Source: Actinomycetaceae bacterium (GTDB lineage Bacteria; Actinomycetota; Actinomycetes; Actinomycetales; Actinomycetaceae). From it: a DNA stretch of 64,000 nucleotides. Location of the stretch: the NCBI GenBank assembly GCA_030532515.1, contig JAUNKY010000001.1, positions 1 to 64,000 of the forward strand, read 5' to 3'. The position numbers were made by a program, and so were the translations under genes. Of the stretch, positions 42,319-51,426 are shown in pieces; position 1 is the first letter of the stretch; every line of letters begins with the position of its first letter. The notes below the pieces were generated by a model. That model had not been told where the DNA came from. It was given only the letters and a program-made list of their open reading frames with translations, and did no database searches.

Positions 42319-42765
42319 TTAATGCTGTTTCCCGGCTGAATGCAGCGGCTTGGGACCGCCGGTTGCGTTAGCAAGCTCTGCCGGGATGATTCCGGCATTA
42401 TCACCCTGGTGAATCTGCCGGTTATTTTCGTCTACTAGAACAACTGATTGTTTGAAGCCACGGGCTAATGAATCCGGCACCTGGGCGTAGGCGATGATGA
42501 TGACGATGTCACCGGGATCTACCAGGTGGGCGGCGGCTCCGTTAAGCTGTACAATCCCCGAACCTTCGTCACCGCGGATCGTATAGGTTGATAGACGCGC
42601 CCCGTTAGTAACGTTCACGATGTCGACTTTTTGGCCTTCTAAAATATTGGCGTTATCAAGCAGTAAGCCGTCTACCGTGATCGAACCTACATAGTGTAAG
42701 TCAGCACCGGTTACCGTGGCGCGATGGATCTTGCCGATCATCATTTCGCGCGTAAATTCAGTCAT
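42319..42765 (-). CDS. panD: Aspartate 1-decarboxylase proenzyme
   Basis: A 148-residue pyruvoyl enzyme that makes beta-alanine for pantothenate. The self-cleavage site is Gly-Ser in HYVGSITVD near residues 27-28; the new N-terminal Ser becomes the pyruvoyl group. Downstream are NGARLSTYTIRGDEGSG and GDIVIIIAYAQV. Its ATG follows the panC stop directly (TAAATG), so the two are translationally coupled. The last 40 residues form an extension beyond the compact enzyme core, as in other actinobacterial PanD. Confidence 0.96.
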   Translation of the reverse strand: MTEFTREMMIGKIHRATVTGADLHYVGSITVDGLLLDNANILEGQKVDIVNVTNGARLSTYTIRGDEGSGIVQLNGAAAHLVDPGDIVIIIAYAQVPDSLARGFKQSVVLVDENNRQIHQGDNAGIIPAELANATGGPKPLHSAGKQH

Positions 42766-43641
42766 TTATTTAACCTCTACCAGGTAGTTGTCGATCAGGC
42801 GAGTGCTTCCCACTTTAGCAGCGATAGCTAGTACGCCAGGGCCGTGAGTAACTGGCTGGAAAGTCACTGGGTCTACCAATGCAATGTAATCCAAAACCAG
42901 GGCTGCTTGCGAATCTGCAGCGGCAGATGCTTCGGAAATCACAGTTTCAGCGGCAGTGAGGATTTCTGCGGCTGTGCCTCCGGCCAGGGCAACGGCTTGT
43001 CCGGCGCGTAATGCCGCCGATAGTGAGAGCGCTACCTCACGCTGAGTTGGCGTCAGGTAAGCGTTCCGCGAGGACATTGCCAGTCCGTCGCTGTCGCGCA
43101 CGATGGGGGCACCCACGATTTCTACCGGCATGTCTAAGTCTTCTACCATTTGGCGGATTAGCGCCAGTTGCTGCGCGTCTTTTTGTCCGAATACGGCGAC
43201 GGCTGGTTGCACCAGGTTAATAACTTTGTGAACTACCTGCAGCACACCCCCGAAGTGGGTGGGGCGGGTAGCGCCTTCCAAAACCGTGGCAGTTGGTCCC
43301 GGGTTAAGGGTGACGCGCGCAGGGTGGGGGTAAACTTCCGCCGGCGCAGGCGCGAAAACTAAGTCCGCGCCGACTTCTGCCAGAAGTTCTACGTCGCGTT
43401 CTAGCTGGCGGGGGTAGGCATCGAAGTCTTCTCCCGGCGCAAATTGCGTGGGGTTTACAAAAATTGAGACCACAATGTAGTCGGCAGTTTTTTGCGCTGC
43501 TTCAACTAGGGAAAGGTGTCCGGCGTGCAGGGCGCCCATGGTCATTACCAACCCGATCGTGTGCTTTTGGCGCGCTTTGTGCAGGGCTTCTTTAAGTTCA
43601 GCGCGAGTAGTGACCACCTGGGGGCGGTGTAGCTGGGTCAT
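42766..43641 (-). CDS. panC: Pantothenate synthetase
   Basis: A 291-residue enzyme joining pantoate and beta-alanine with ATP. The HIGH-like motif is MGALHAGHLSLV. Other motifs are VSIFVNPTQFAPGEDFDAYPR, VFGQKDAQQLALIRQM and the KMSKS-like MSSRNAYL. The length is standard. It is the middle gene of a DUF2520-panC-panD unit; panB is not in the window. AAAGGAGTCCGC precedes the ATG. Confidence 0.96.
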   Translation of the reverse strand: MTQLHRPQVVTTRAELKEALHKARQKHTIGLVMTMGALHAGHLSLVEAAQKTADYIVVSIFVNPTQFAPGEDFDAYPRQLERDVELLAEVGADLVFAPAPAEVYPHPARVTLNPGPTATVLEGATRPTHFGGVLQVVHKVINLVQPAVAVFGQKDAQQLALIRQMVEDLDMPVEIVGAPIVRDSDGLAMSSRNAYLTPTQREVALSLSAALRAGQAVALAGGTAAEILTAAETVISEASAAADSQAALVLDYIALVDPVTFQPVTHGPGVLAIAAKVGSTRLIDNYLVEVK

Positions 43642-43690
43642 AGCGGACTCCTTTGGTTTGATTCGCTACTATTTTAGCCCGGGCGGGCGT

Positions 43691-44599
43691 TTACTGGGCA
43701 TCCAAGATGGTGTGGATTGCACGATACTGGGCATCAGTGAGCTGCCCGTTGGCATGTGCTAAGTTAGCGGTCGCGCGGGCAAGTTCTTGGTACGCGGGTT
43801 TTATGTCAGTTACCGAGGGCGCTGCTAAAGCCTCTAAATGAGAAGCTAAGGTAGCTACGTCAGCGCGTCGAACGGGCCCCGTTAAACCAGCAACTCCTTC
43901 GGTGAGAGCTCGTTCTGTAGCGGCTTCTACCAGGGGGCGCAGGTACTGGGCGGGGTCAGCAATCCCAGATTCACTCAGGGCTTGGAGTGACTGCACAATC
44001 AGGGTATTAAGGTGGTTCGCAGCATGTGCTAAGCCAGCGTGGTAGAGCTTCCGCTGGTCATCTTGGACGATTTGTGGAACGCAGCCCATTTCGATTAGCA
44101 GGGCTTGTCCAATGGGCTGGGCTATGGCGGTAGCAGTTACTGCAGCCGGGCATTCGTCTAAGCGCTGTAGGTCTAGGGACGTGCCGGTAAAGGTCATGGC
44201 GGGATGCAGCGCGAGGGTAAGGGCACCGGCGTTAGCTGCGGCCGCCAGAGCAGCTAATCCGTGCACCCCACTGAAGTGGGCTACGATTTGCCCTGGTTTC
44301 CAGGCATTTAAAGCACCTAATCCGGATACGACTGGCTGAATTTGATCATCGGGGACGGTGATTAATACCAGTTCTGCTTGGGCACAGATAGTTTCGGGGT
44401 CAAGTGTGGGTACTCCGGGTAGCAGAGCTTCTACCCGGTCTTGATTTTCTTCGCGGGTGCTGGTGGTGATGCCGATAATCTGGTGTTGTACGCGGCGCAG
44501 GGCGGCAGCCAGTACTGTCCCGACTTTGCCAGCTCCAATCACGCCAACTTTCAAGCGTCCGGGGGTGGGGGTGGCTGCGTTTGCGGGTTTAAAGTTCAT
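43691..44599 (-). CDS. DUF2520 Rossmann-fold protein (predicted oxidoreductase)
   Basis: A 302-residue protein. The N-terminal Rossmann motif VGVIGAGKVGTVLAAAL binds a dinucleotide. TVPDDQIQPVV and AHFSGVHG with ALHPAMTF follow, the last being the DUF2520 signature. The C-terminal helical domain resembles 6-phosphogluconate-dehydrogenase-like folds. It is the usual neighbour of panC in actinobacteria and may act in pantothenate synthesis as a ketopantoate-reductase substitute, which is inference. ATG at 44599 (MNFKPANAA) is preferred over a TTG at 44620. The ribosome-binding site is weak. Confidence 0.85.
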   Translation of the reverse strand: MNFKPANAATPTPGRLKVGVIGAGKVGTVLAAALRRVQHQIIGITTSTREENQDRVEALLPGVPTLDPETICAQAELVLITVPDDQIQPVVSGLGALNAWKPGQIVAHFSGVHGLAALAAAANAGALTLALHPAMTFTGTSLDLQRLDECPAAVTATAIAQPIGQALLIEMGCVPQIVQDDQRKLYHAGLAHAANHLNTLIVQSLQALSESGIADPAQYLRPLVEAATERALTEGVAGLTGPVRRADVATLASHLEALAAPSVTDIKPAYQELARATANLAHANGQLTDAQYRAIHTILDAQ

Positions 44600-44738
44600 A
44601 GTGTCATCTTGTCGGCTCAAGGTACTGGTTTAGTTTGCGTAAAACCAGAGTGGGTAAGTAGTTACCTGGCTATTTTACTGGCTGTTACGCGTACGAGTTC
44701 AGGCTTCCGATGGTTTTCGCTAGCTTGATTTCGCCAAC

Positions 44739-46211
44739 TTAGCGTTTTGGTTTGCCTGCTTGGCGCTGTTGTTTAGCTGCTTGGGTGGCTCGTCTTTCAA
44801 TTTCAACGAAGAGGTATTTTGCCAGCTGCGCATCGACGTTTCCCATATCGGCGCTAAAGACATTTCTAATCCCCACCATTTGCGGGCTAACGTCAGCAAG
44901 GCGGGTCAAGCGCGCCAGAGGACCTTGCGAAAGGCGGATTTTCTGGATTCTGGCAAGCTTCATGAGGGTTAAGCGACGATCAAATTTTCCGCTTCGAATG
45001 AATAACACGTTTTCGGTGAGGTAGTGAGCTTTACGTCCGGCGGTGAACCAGTCGAAGAGGCGCGAGCGCGGTGGGTTGTTAATGTATCCACCGCCTGTAC
45101 CGGCGCCCTCCAGACCCAGTTGCAGCGTTTCCACGGGATTTTCCACGCCAAGGTGTGGGAAAACCATCCAGACCGCATAGAGCATTTGTGTCTTGGTGCC
45201 CAGCGGTAGCAACAGATTAGGAGCGGCTTCTTTGGAATCGGTAGTGGAGGCTCCGGCTTGGATGATTTCAACCCGATAGAGCCCCAGTTTTCGCCAGAAG
45301 TAGGGTTGTTCAATTACCAGGCCGTGGATGCGATCTAAACCGATGGTTTGCGCGTGGGTTTGGGTTAGCCCGGCGCGGATACGAATCCCTTCTGCAGTGC
45401 GGTAAGCCCGGAAGTTGAAGTTGCTTTTGTAGGTGGAATAGATATTAACCGGGACGGCAAAAACCAGCATAATGAGGATTACCCAGAGGCGGTAGTCGGT
45501 GCCGCCCGTTGCCCAAGTAAGGCTTGCAAAGGCAAGGATGAGTATGAAAAAGACTCTGTTTGCGGCGTCTCCGATGTCTAAAATAGCGCCGCGTAACATG
45601 GCGCTGGGCGGAATGGTGAAGATGAGCTGTCCTTCATTTTCCGCGTTCAGCAGACTGTCGGTTGGGCTATATTGAGTGGGTTGGACAGTGGTCGGGACGG
45701 TAGGCGCTGCCACTTGTACATTAGCCTGCGGGGGTAACGTAGTCGGTAAGTGCCGGGCTACTTCTTTGAGGATTTCTTGGCGCAGTAGTTCTAACTGGGT
45801 AGTTTTGAGGTAGCCGATGGAAATATTAGAGTCCACTCCGCCAGCTACTTCAATCTCAATCTGTCCCAATCCAAAGAGGCGAGCAGCCAGAGGCTGGGTG
45901 ATATTGATCGATTGCACCCGGTTGAATTTGGCGGTGCGTTGGTTTTTGAGAACTATTCCTGAGCGGTAATAGAGGGTGTCTCCTATCAGCGCGTAGCCGA
46001 TGGACTTCCAACGGAAATAAGCGTAGATGAGCACCAGCGGCAGAAAGAAGACCAGTAGGATTATCGCTCCGATAATTCCTGGATGTCTGCCACTATCTAG
46101 CTGCGAAGGGAGTTTCAAGATAGGCGTTAAGAAACTGACGCGACGCCAGTGTCCCGCTGCCGGATCTAGATTTGCTTCGCCCGCTGGTGGACTCATCTGC
46201 GTTGAAGTCAC
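44739..46211 (-). CDS. Bacterial-PH-domain membrane protein, large type (copy 2)
   Basis: A 490-residue membrane protein of the YdbT-like class: about four hydrophobic helices and three bPH2 (DUF304) modules. The first module has the signature YYRSGIVLKNQRTAKFNRVQSINITQPLAARLFGLGQIEIEVAGG; the second and third contain RTAEGIRIRAGLTQTHAQTIGLDRIHGL and FDRRLTLMKLARIQKIRLSQGPLARL. A Pro-rich linker lies near residue 170. The GTG start overlaps the preceding small gene by one base (TAGTG). Function unknown. It is the clear paralogue of 46713-48434. Confidence 0.82.
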   Translation of the reverse strand: MTSTQMSPPAGEANLDPAAGHWRRVSFLTPILKLPSQLDSGRHPGIIGAIILLVFFLPLVLIYAYFRWKSIGYALIGDTLYYRSGIVLKNQRTAKFNRVQSINITQPLAARLFGLGQIEIEVAGGVDSNISIGYLKTTQLELLRQEILKEVARHLPTTLPPQANVQVAAPTVPTTVQPTQYSPTDSLLNAENEGQLIFTIPPSAMLRGAILDIGDAANRVFFILILAFASLTWATGGTDYRLWVILIMLVFAVPVNIYSTYKSNFNFRAYRTAEGIRIRAGLTQTHAQTIGLDRIHGLVIEQPYFWRKLGLYRVEIIQAGASTTDSKEAAPNLLLPLGTKTQMLYAVWMVFPHLGVENPVETLQLGLEGAGTGGGYINNPPRSRLFDWFTAGRKAHYLTENVLFIRSGKFDRRLTLMKLARIQKIRLSQGPLARLTRLADVSPQMVGIRNVFSADMGNVDAQLAKYLFVEIERRATQAAKQQRQAGKPKR

Positions 46212-46693
46212 TACAGCCCAATCATTTCTGCTTCACAGCGGGCAGAGAGGTAGCTTCGTAAAGCGGCTGCGTCTGCTTCTGGTAAGCCGTCGATATTTCC
46301 CTCAGTACTGCCGGCGGCGGTGAGTACGTGGAGGGAGTTGATCTGGAAGTAACGCATCAGTGGGCCTTGGGAAGCTTCCACGTACTGAATACGCCCGTAG
46401 GGAATCGCCGTGATTTGTTTAAAGTAAAGGCCTTTTTTAATGAGTAGCTCGTTTTGCATCGGAGCGTACTGGAAGGCTTTCACCTGGGGGACAATCAGCA
46501 GCATCCGCCACAGGTAGAGCGCCGCAACTACTGCCACAGCAATCCAAATCCAGCCAGTTACCCAGATGCTCAGCGGGATGAGAATGGCGCTGAAGATAGT
46601 CAGGCCCAGGATGGCGTTGCAGAAACGTACCTTTACCAGGCCGGAAGAAACGCCGCGGAATGCGACACCTTCGAATGAAAATAGGTCAGCCAT
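46211..46693 (-). CDS. Bacterial-PH-domain membrane protein, small type (copy 2)
   Basis: A 160-residue YdbS-like protein: two membrane helices (about 35-75) and one bPH2 domain with LLIKKGLYFKQITAIPYGRIQYVEASQGPLMRYF. The C-terminus ends LRSYLSARCEAEMIGL, nearly the same as the other small copy. ATG at 46693 is chosen because the upstream gene ends 20 bp before it and the N-terminus MADLFSFEGVAFRGVSSGLVKVRF aligns with the other copy. It is coupled to the large gene downstream by a one-base overlap. Confidence 0.82.
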   Translation of the reverse strand: MADLFSFEGVAFRGVSSGLVKVRFCNAILGLTIFSAILIPLSIWVTGWIWIAVAVVAALYLWRMLLIVPQVKAFQYAPMQNELLIKKGLYFKQITAIPYGRIQYVEASQGPLMRYFQINSLHVLTAAGSTEGNIDGLPEADAAALRSYLSARCEAEMIGL

Positions 46694-46712
46694 TTTTTGG
46701 ACTTTCAATACT

Positions 46713-48434
46713 TTAGTTTTGCGGGGTAATTTGGTTGGTTTCGAAGCTGGTTTCCAGCTGCGCAGTGACTGGAGACGGAGCCGATACTGCTTGGTAGCTT
46801 TGCTCTGTATCCAAGCCTGCATGTACGCGCTGGGCCCACGCCTGGGGGTTTTCTAAGCTGCGTTGCAGGGAAGAACGTTGCTTTAGTTCTTCGAAAAGTC
46901 GCAGTGCTATCTGTCCATCAACGTTCCCCAGTTCGGTTTCGACACTGCTGAACGCCCCGCCCACCATTGAGAGGTGGACTACTGCCAGGTCTTTCCACCG
47001 AGCCAACGGGCCCTGGGCTAAGTACATCGACTGGAGGCGGGAGAATGAAGTGATCGTCAGATTACGGGTGATGCGCCCCTTGCGGACTAAGAGAACTTTG
47101 TCAGTTAGGCAGTGGGCGTTGCGGTTGTAGGTGATCCAGTTGAAGATACGGGCGCGTTTTGGATTGTTAATGAATCCGTTGCCGTCTCCGGTGCCTTCAA
47201 TGCCGGCACGCAGCGTCTGGAGCGGATCGGCAACCCCCAGGTCAGGGTAGATCATCCACACGGCGCGCAGCATGTCGGCGCGGGTGCCTACGGGAAGCAG
47301 AATGTTTACGTCTGCTTTATCTGCAGAAGCATTAGCGTCTTGGAAGGCAGCTTGGGTGATGCGCACGCGGTACCAGTCGAAGAAGCGCCAGAAGAATGGT
47401 TGTTCTACGTGGACGGCGTGAATCCGGTGAGGCGCAATAGTTTGTGAACGAGTTTCCAACAGACCGGCGCGAATCCGGATGCCATCTTCTGCCAGGTAGG
47501 CGCGGAAGTTAAAGTTTGAGGCGAAGGTATTAAACATCGCCGAGAAGATCACGAAAGCGAAGGAACCGGTACCCAAGAGAGCTCCAAAACCGCCCTCGAA
47601 AACGAAGAAAAGTACCAGCGAACCAACGATTGAGGCAATGCCAAATAGCAGGGAAACAAGGACGCCGATATTTACGGCTTGGGAAAGCAGCAGGCGGCTA
47701 ACTGGCACTGAGAAAATCAAGTTGCCTTCGATTTCCGCGTTGGTGACGGCATCTTTCAAACCATAGGTAACTGGGGTTGCAGTTGGCATTGCGGCTGGAG
47801 CCGTTGGGTTTGTTTCCCCAGGAAGTAGCGTCGCCGCTGGTTGATTTTCATTTCCGAGGACGCCGGTGGTAGCTACCGGAGTTTCACCGTTCTTTGCGGC
47901 GCGCAGGTAATGCAAGATTTCTAGGCGCACAGCTTCAAGTTCACTGGTTTTTAGCAGGCCGAACTGCAGGTTTGAGCCGGCTCCCCCGGCGACCTCGATA
48001 TCAATCCGCCCTAAGCCAAAGATGCGCCCAAAGAACGGGTGGGTAATGTTTACCGCTTGAATACGGTTTAGTTTCGCGCTGCGCTGGTTGCGAGAAATAA
48101 TGCCTTCTTTGAAGTAAACCGCTTCCGGGGTGATAGCGTAACGCATCTTGCGCCAGGCGAAATACGAATAAATGCCCACCAGCAGGGCAATTAGTAGGGA
48201 GCCGGTTAGGAAGACGAAGAGGACGGCGGTGAACATCGAATAGCCCCAGTACCCTGGGCCCCAGATAACTTCTGGAGAGAATAGCTTGGAAAGTTCATCG
48301 TAAGTTTGCCAGGTCAAGATACCTAACAGGGCAGCCAGTGCAGACCAGGTTTGAGAAATTGGGGTGAGGGGGTGCAAAGCACGCCACTGCTGAGGGTCAA
48401 GCCCAATTTCGGTGATTGATTCTTTCTTTGCCAT
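46713..48434 (-). CDS. Bacterial-PH-domain membrane protein, large type (copy 1)
   Basis: A 573-residue YdbT-like protein, longer than copy 2 because of N- and C-terminal extensions. It has membrane pairs near residues 25-90 and 255-310 and three bPH2 modules. The first contains VYFKEGIISRNQRSAKLNRIQAVNITHPFFGRIFGLGRIDIEVAGG, about two-thirds identical by eye with copy 2. The later modules contain AEDGIRIRAGLLETRSQTIAPHRIHAV and RNLTITSFSRLQSMYLAQGPLARW. An Ala/Pro/Thr-rich linker lies near residue 215. TAATG overlap couples it to the preceding small gene. Confidence 0.82.
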   Translation of the reverse strand: MAKKESITEIGLDPQQWRALHPLTPISQTWSALAALLGILTWQTYDELSKLFSPEVIWGPGYWGYSMFTAVLFVFLTGSLLIALLVGIYSYFAWRKMRYAITPEAVYFKEGIISRNQRSAKLNRIQAVNITHPFFGRIFGLGRIDIEVAGGAGSNLQFGLLKTSELEAVRLEILHYLRAAKNGETPVATTGVLGNENQPAATLLPGETNPTAPAAMPTATPVTYGLKDAVTNAEIEGNLIFSVPVSRLLLSQAVNIGVLVSLLFGIASIVGSLVLFFVFEGGFGALLGTGSFAFVIFSAMFNTFASNFNFRAYLAEDGIRIRAGLLETRSQTIAPHRIHAVHVEQPFFWRFFDWYRVRITQAAFQDANASADKADVNILLPVGTRADMLRAVWMIYPDLGVADPLQTLRAGIEGTGDGNGFINNPKRARIFNWITYNRNAHCLTDKVLLVRKGRITRNLTITSFSRLQSMYLAQGPLARWKDLAVVHLSMVGGAFSSVETELGNVDGQIALRLFEELKQRSSLQRSLENPQAWAQRVHAGLDTEQSYQAVSAPSPVTAQLETSFETNQITPQN

Positions 48435-48916
48435 TACATCGCCGCCATTTCTGCTTCGCCGCGTTCAGCCAAGTAGGTACGCAGAGCGACGGCTTCGGCA
48501 GTGGGCACTCCGGGGATGGTGGCATCGGTTGAAGCGGAAGCAGTGTTGATTTTGATGTCTGCCATGCCAAATTTGCGGGCGATAGGACCTTCTGCCAAGT
48601 CAACGAACTGGATACGTCCGTAGGGAATTACGGTGAGGTGTTTGAACATGATTCCGGTGCGAATGAAGAGTTCATTCTCTCCCAGGGCGTATTGTGTGGC
48701 TTTGACTTGGCGGTTGATTAGAACCGCTGGCCAAATGTGTAAAACAAGCATTACTGCTACGCCAATCCAGAACCAGGGCGAAAGCCAGATGGCAAGGGCT
48801 ATGAAGGGAGTGGTGAATACCAATCCTGAAATTGCAGTGCCGGCCATACGCACTTTCGCTAAGGTTGGGGAAACATGGCGAAATTGCGCTTCTTGAGGCG
48901 CAAATAGGGAAGACAT
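48434..48916 (-). CDS. Bacterial-PH-domain membrane protein, small type (copy 1)
   Basis: A 160-residue YdbS-like protein: two membrane helices (about 30-75) and a bPH2 domain with LFIRTGIMFKHLTVIPYGRIQFVDLAEGPIARKFG. AAAGG lies six bases before the ATG that gives MSSLFAPQEA, which decides the start. It heads a four-gene leftward operon (small-large-small-large) that has arisen by duplication of a small-large pair. YdbS/YdbT pairs are reported in the context of resistance to bacteriocin-like peptides in Bacillus, but a role here is unproven. Confidence 0.82.
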   Translation of the reverse strand: MSSLFAPQEAQFRHVSPTLAKVRMAGTAISGLVFTTPFIALAIWLSPWFWIGVAVMLVLHIWPAVLINRQVKATQYALGENELFIRTGIMFKHLTVIPYGRIQFVDLAEGPIARKFGMADIKINTASASTDATIPGVPTAEAVALRTYLAERGEAEMAAM

Positions 48917-49110
48917 CAAAAGCCTTTCGTTGAAATTTTGTATCACCACCATTATACCTGTCACCATACAAACCTTTGGCAGTTCCCTAACAAGGGTCGA
49001 CAAGTTGCTTTTCTAACCTAGCAGGCATTTTTCTTCATCCAGCCACCATCCGAAAAATTTCAAGCAAACATCCAGTTAACTTTCAGCTTAATCAGTTTTA
49101 TTATTGAAAT

Positions 49111-49830
49111 ATGACACCGTATAACTCCTCTGCTCCCTCAGAAGAAGCTCGTCTACTTGTCGTTGATGATGAGCCCAATATTCGCGACCTCCTGGCCTCA
49201 TCCCTGCGCTTCGCCGGTTTTGAAGTACTCGTCGCCTCAGACGGCGCCTCAGCTTTCAACCTGGCCGCAACCGAACACCCCGACCTGGTAGTCCTCGATG
49301 TCATGCTGCCCGACATGGACGGCTTCACCGTCACCCGTCGCCTACGCGACGCCGGCATCCGCATTCCCGTCCTCTTCCTCACCGCCAGAGACGATATGCG
49401 CGACAAGATCCAAGGCCTAACCGTAGGCGGCGACGACTACGTCACCAAACCATTCGGCCTAGAAGAAGTAGTCGCCCGCATCCGCGCCATTTTGCGCCGC
49501 ACCAAGGAAAGCAGTGAAAACGGAATACTCAAACTAGCCGACATCGTCATGGACGAAGACGCCTACGAAGTCCGTCGCGCCGGCCACAAGATCGACCTCT
49601 CCCCCACCGAATTCAAACTACTGCGCTACCTGATGATTAACGAAGGACGCGTAGTCTCTAAAAACCAAATCCTCGACCACGTCTGGGAATACGACTGGGA
49701 CGGCGATTCAGCCATCGTCGAATCCTACATCTCATACCTACGTCGCAAGCTTTCAGTCCCTGGAAACTGCGGTGACTTAATCCAAACCCGCCGCGGCGTG
49801 GGCTACATGATCCGCACCCAGGAAAACTAA
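49111..49830 (+). CDS. OmpR-family response regulator
   Basis: A 239-residue regulator. The receiver domain holds VVDDEPNIRD (acidic pocket), the phosphoacceptor Asp in VVLDVMLPDMDG, the Thr/Ser site LFLTARD and Lys in VTKPFG. The C-terminal winged helix ends with YISYLRRKLSVPGN and RRGVGYMIR. It is most like actinobacterial MprA/TcrX-class regulators; the signal is unknown. The sensor kinase gene starts 57 bp downstream, with a family E motif between the two. Third-position C is frequent, unlike the neighbouring PH genes, which suggests good expression. Confidence 0.93.
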   Translation: MTPYNSSAPSEEARLLVVDDEPNIRDLLASSLRFAGFEVLVASDGASAFNLAATEHPDLVVLDVMLPDMDGFTVTRRLRDAGIRIPVLFLTARDDMRDKIQGLTVGGDDYVTKPFGLEEVVARIRAILRRTKESSENGILKLADIVMDEDAYEVRRAGHKIDLSPTEFKLLRYLMINEGRVVSKNQILDHVWEYDWDGDSAIVESYISYLRRKLSVPGNCGDLIQTRRGVGYMIRTQEN

Positions 49831-49886
49831 GCTTTGGCGGCGCCCTCGGAAAAATAATCCCCCAACACTAAATCCCCTCCCAGCCC

Positions 49887-51359
49887 ATGTCTGAGCAAAA
49901 GCAGTCTTTCACCAAATCACTCTTGGCGCGGTGGAGCCAACTCTCCCTCCGCACCCGCTTAGTGACCCTCTTTACTGCCATCCTCACCATGTGTTTCATC
50001 TTCGCCATCACCGCAGTACTGGGGATTTTACAATCGCACCTAGTCAGCCAGCTGGATACGGAACTGAAACTCTCTGCCAAATCCCTGGCAGTAGAAGCCT
50101 CTTCATCGTTACTACGCAACGAATCTACAAAAATTCCCACCAACTACTACGTGCGCATCGACTCGCTGAGCGAACCCACCCAAGAGTTCATCAACCCCTC
50201 AATCGCTGAACACTACGGGCACCCCAACTCAGACACCCTCTTAGCTTTCGGTGATATCCCGGAAGATTCGATTACCGCTCCCACTTCCATCGGCTCTTCT
50301 CGCCCCGGCTCATACTGGCGCGCTGTAGCAGTGCCCATCGCCACAGCCGACGGCAAACAATTCGGCGTCGTCACAGTTGCCCTGCCAATGACCGGCATCT
50401 CCGATACGCTCATCAACTCAGTCACCTACTTTGTAATACTTACTTTACTGGTGATTCCCCTGGGAGCCTTTGGATCCTTCGCGATGGTGCGCCACTCACT
50501 GCGCCCCCTGCGCCGCATCGAAACCGTGGCAGCCCAAATCGCTGCCGGAGACATTTCGCAGCGCATCGACATTGAAACTTCCACCACCGAAGTAGGCTCA
50601 CTATCTGCTTCCCTCAACCAAATGCTCACCCAAATTGAGCAATCAATTGCCCAGCGCGACAAAGCCCGCGAGCGCATTGAACGCTTCATTTCTGACGCAT
50701 CACACGAACTGCGCACCCCCCTGGCAACTTTGCAAGGCTATGCACAGCTCTACCGCATGGGCGGGGTTCGCCCCGACAACATTTCAGACGTAATGGGGCG
50801 CTTCGAATCTGAAGCCAGCCGCATGAACAACCTGGTAGAAGATATGCTGCGGTTAGCACGCCTTGACGAACAGCGTAAAACCGTGAAAGAACCCGTAGAT
50901 CTAATCGCGCTGGCACAAACGGCCGCCCTTGACCTGCGCGCTTTAGATGCCACCCGAGAAGTCCAGGTTTTGCCGGCTCAAGCTATGAAAGAGCTGACAA
51001 TCGAAGCTGATAAAGACCAAGTTACCCAGGTGCAGACCAATATCGTCAGCAACATCGTGCGCTACACCCCTGCCGGTAGCCCGGTAGAAATTCTCATCGA
51101 CCGGACCGAAGATATGGCGGTAATCGAATTCCGCGACCACGGACCGGGGATTTCAGATGAGAACCAGGAGAAGGTTTTTGGACGTTTCTACCGCGTTGAC
51201 AAGTCGCGTTCGCGTGAATCCGGAGGCTCTGGCCTGGGGCTTTCCATCGTTTCTTCGATTATGAGTTTGCACGGCGGAAAAGCCTCTATTTCCAGCACTT
51301 TCGGCGGAGGGGTAACCGTGCGTTTAGAGTTCCCACTTCCCACCGCAACCAAACACTAA
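49887..51359 (+). CDS. Membrane sensor histidine kinase
   Basis: A 490-residue kinase. Two membrane helices (about 27-52 and 173-195) frame a 120-residue extracytoplasmic sensor. A HAMP domain (RHSLRPLRRIETVAAQIAAGDISQRI) follows, then HisKA with FISDASHELRTPLATLQGY (phospho-His), and HATPase_c with the N box, RDHGPGISDENQ (G1) and SGLGLSIVSSIM (G2). It is the partner of the regulator at 49111. The sensor domain gives no hint of ligand. The start ATG at MSEQKQSF follows a weak GGAAAAATAATCC region occupied by the family E motif, so translation may be inefficient. Confidence 0.93.
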   Translation: MSEQKQSFTKSLLARWSQLSLRTRLVTLFTAILTMCFIFAITAVLGILQSHLVSQLDTELKLSAKSLAVEASSSLLRNESTKIPTNYYVRIDSLSEPTQEFINPSIAEHYGHPNSDTLLAFGDIPEDSITAPTSIGSSRPGSYWRAVAVPIATADGKQFGVVTVALPMTGISDTLINSVTYFVILTLLVIPLGAFGSFAMVRHSLRPLRRIETVAAQIAAGDISQRIDIETSTTEVGSLSASLNQMLTQIEQSIAQRDKARERIERFISDASHELRTPLATLQGYAQLYRMGGVRPDNISDVMGRFESEASRMNNLVEDMLRLARLDEQRKTVKEPVDLIALAQTAALDLRALDATREVQVLPAQAMKELTIEADKDQVTQVQTNIVSNIVRYTPAGSPVEILIDRTEDMAVIEFRDHGPGISDENQEKVFGRFYRVDKSRSRESGGSGLGLSIVSSIMSLHGGKASISSTFGGGVTVRLEFPLPTATKH

Positions 51360-51426
51360 TGGTTAACTTCAGTTGAAACTACCCCGAAAATTCGGTTTTT
51401 GCGATGGAAAGTCATAGGATTATCCT

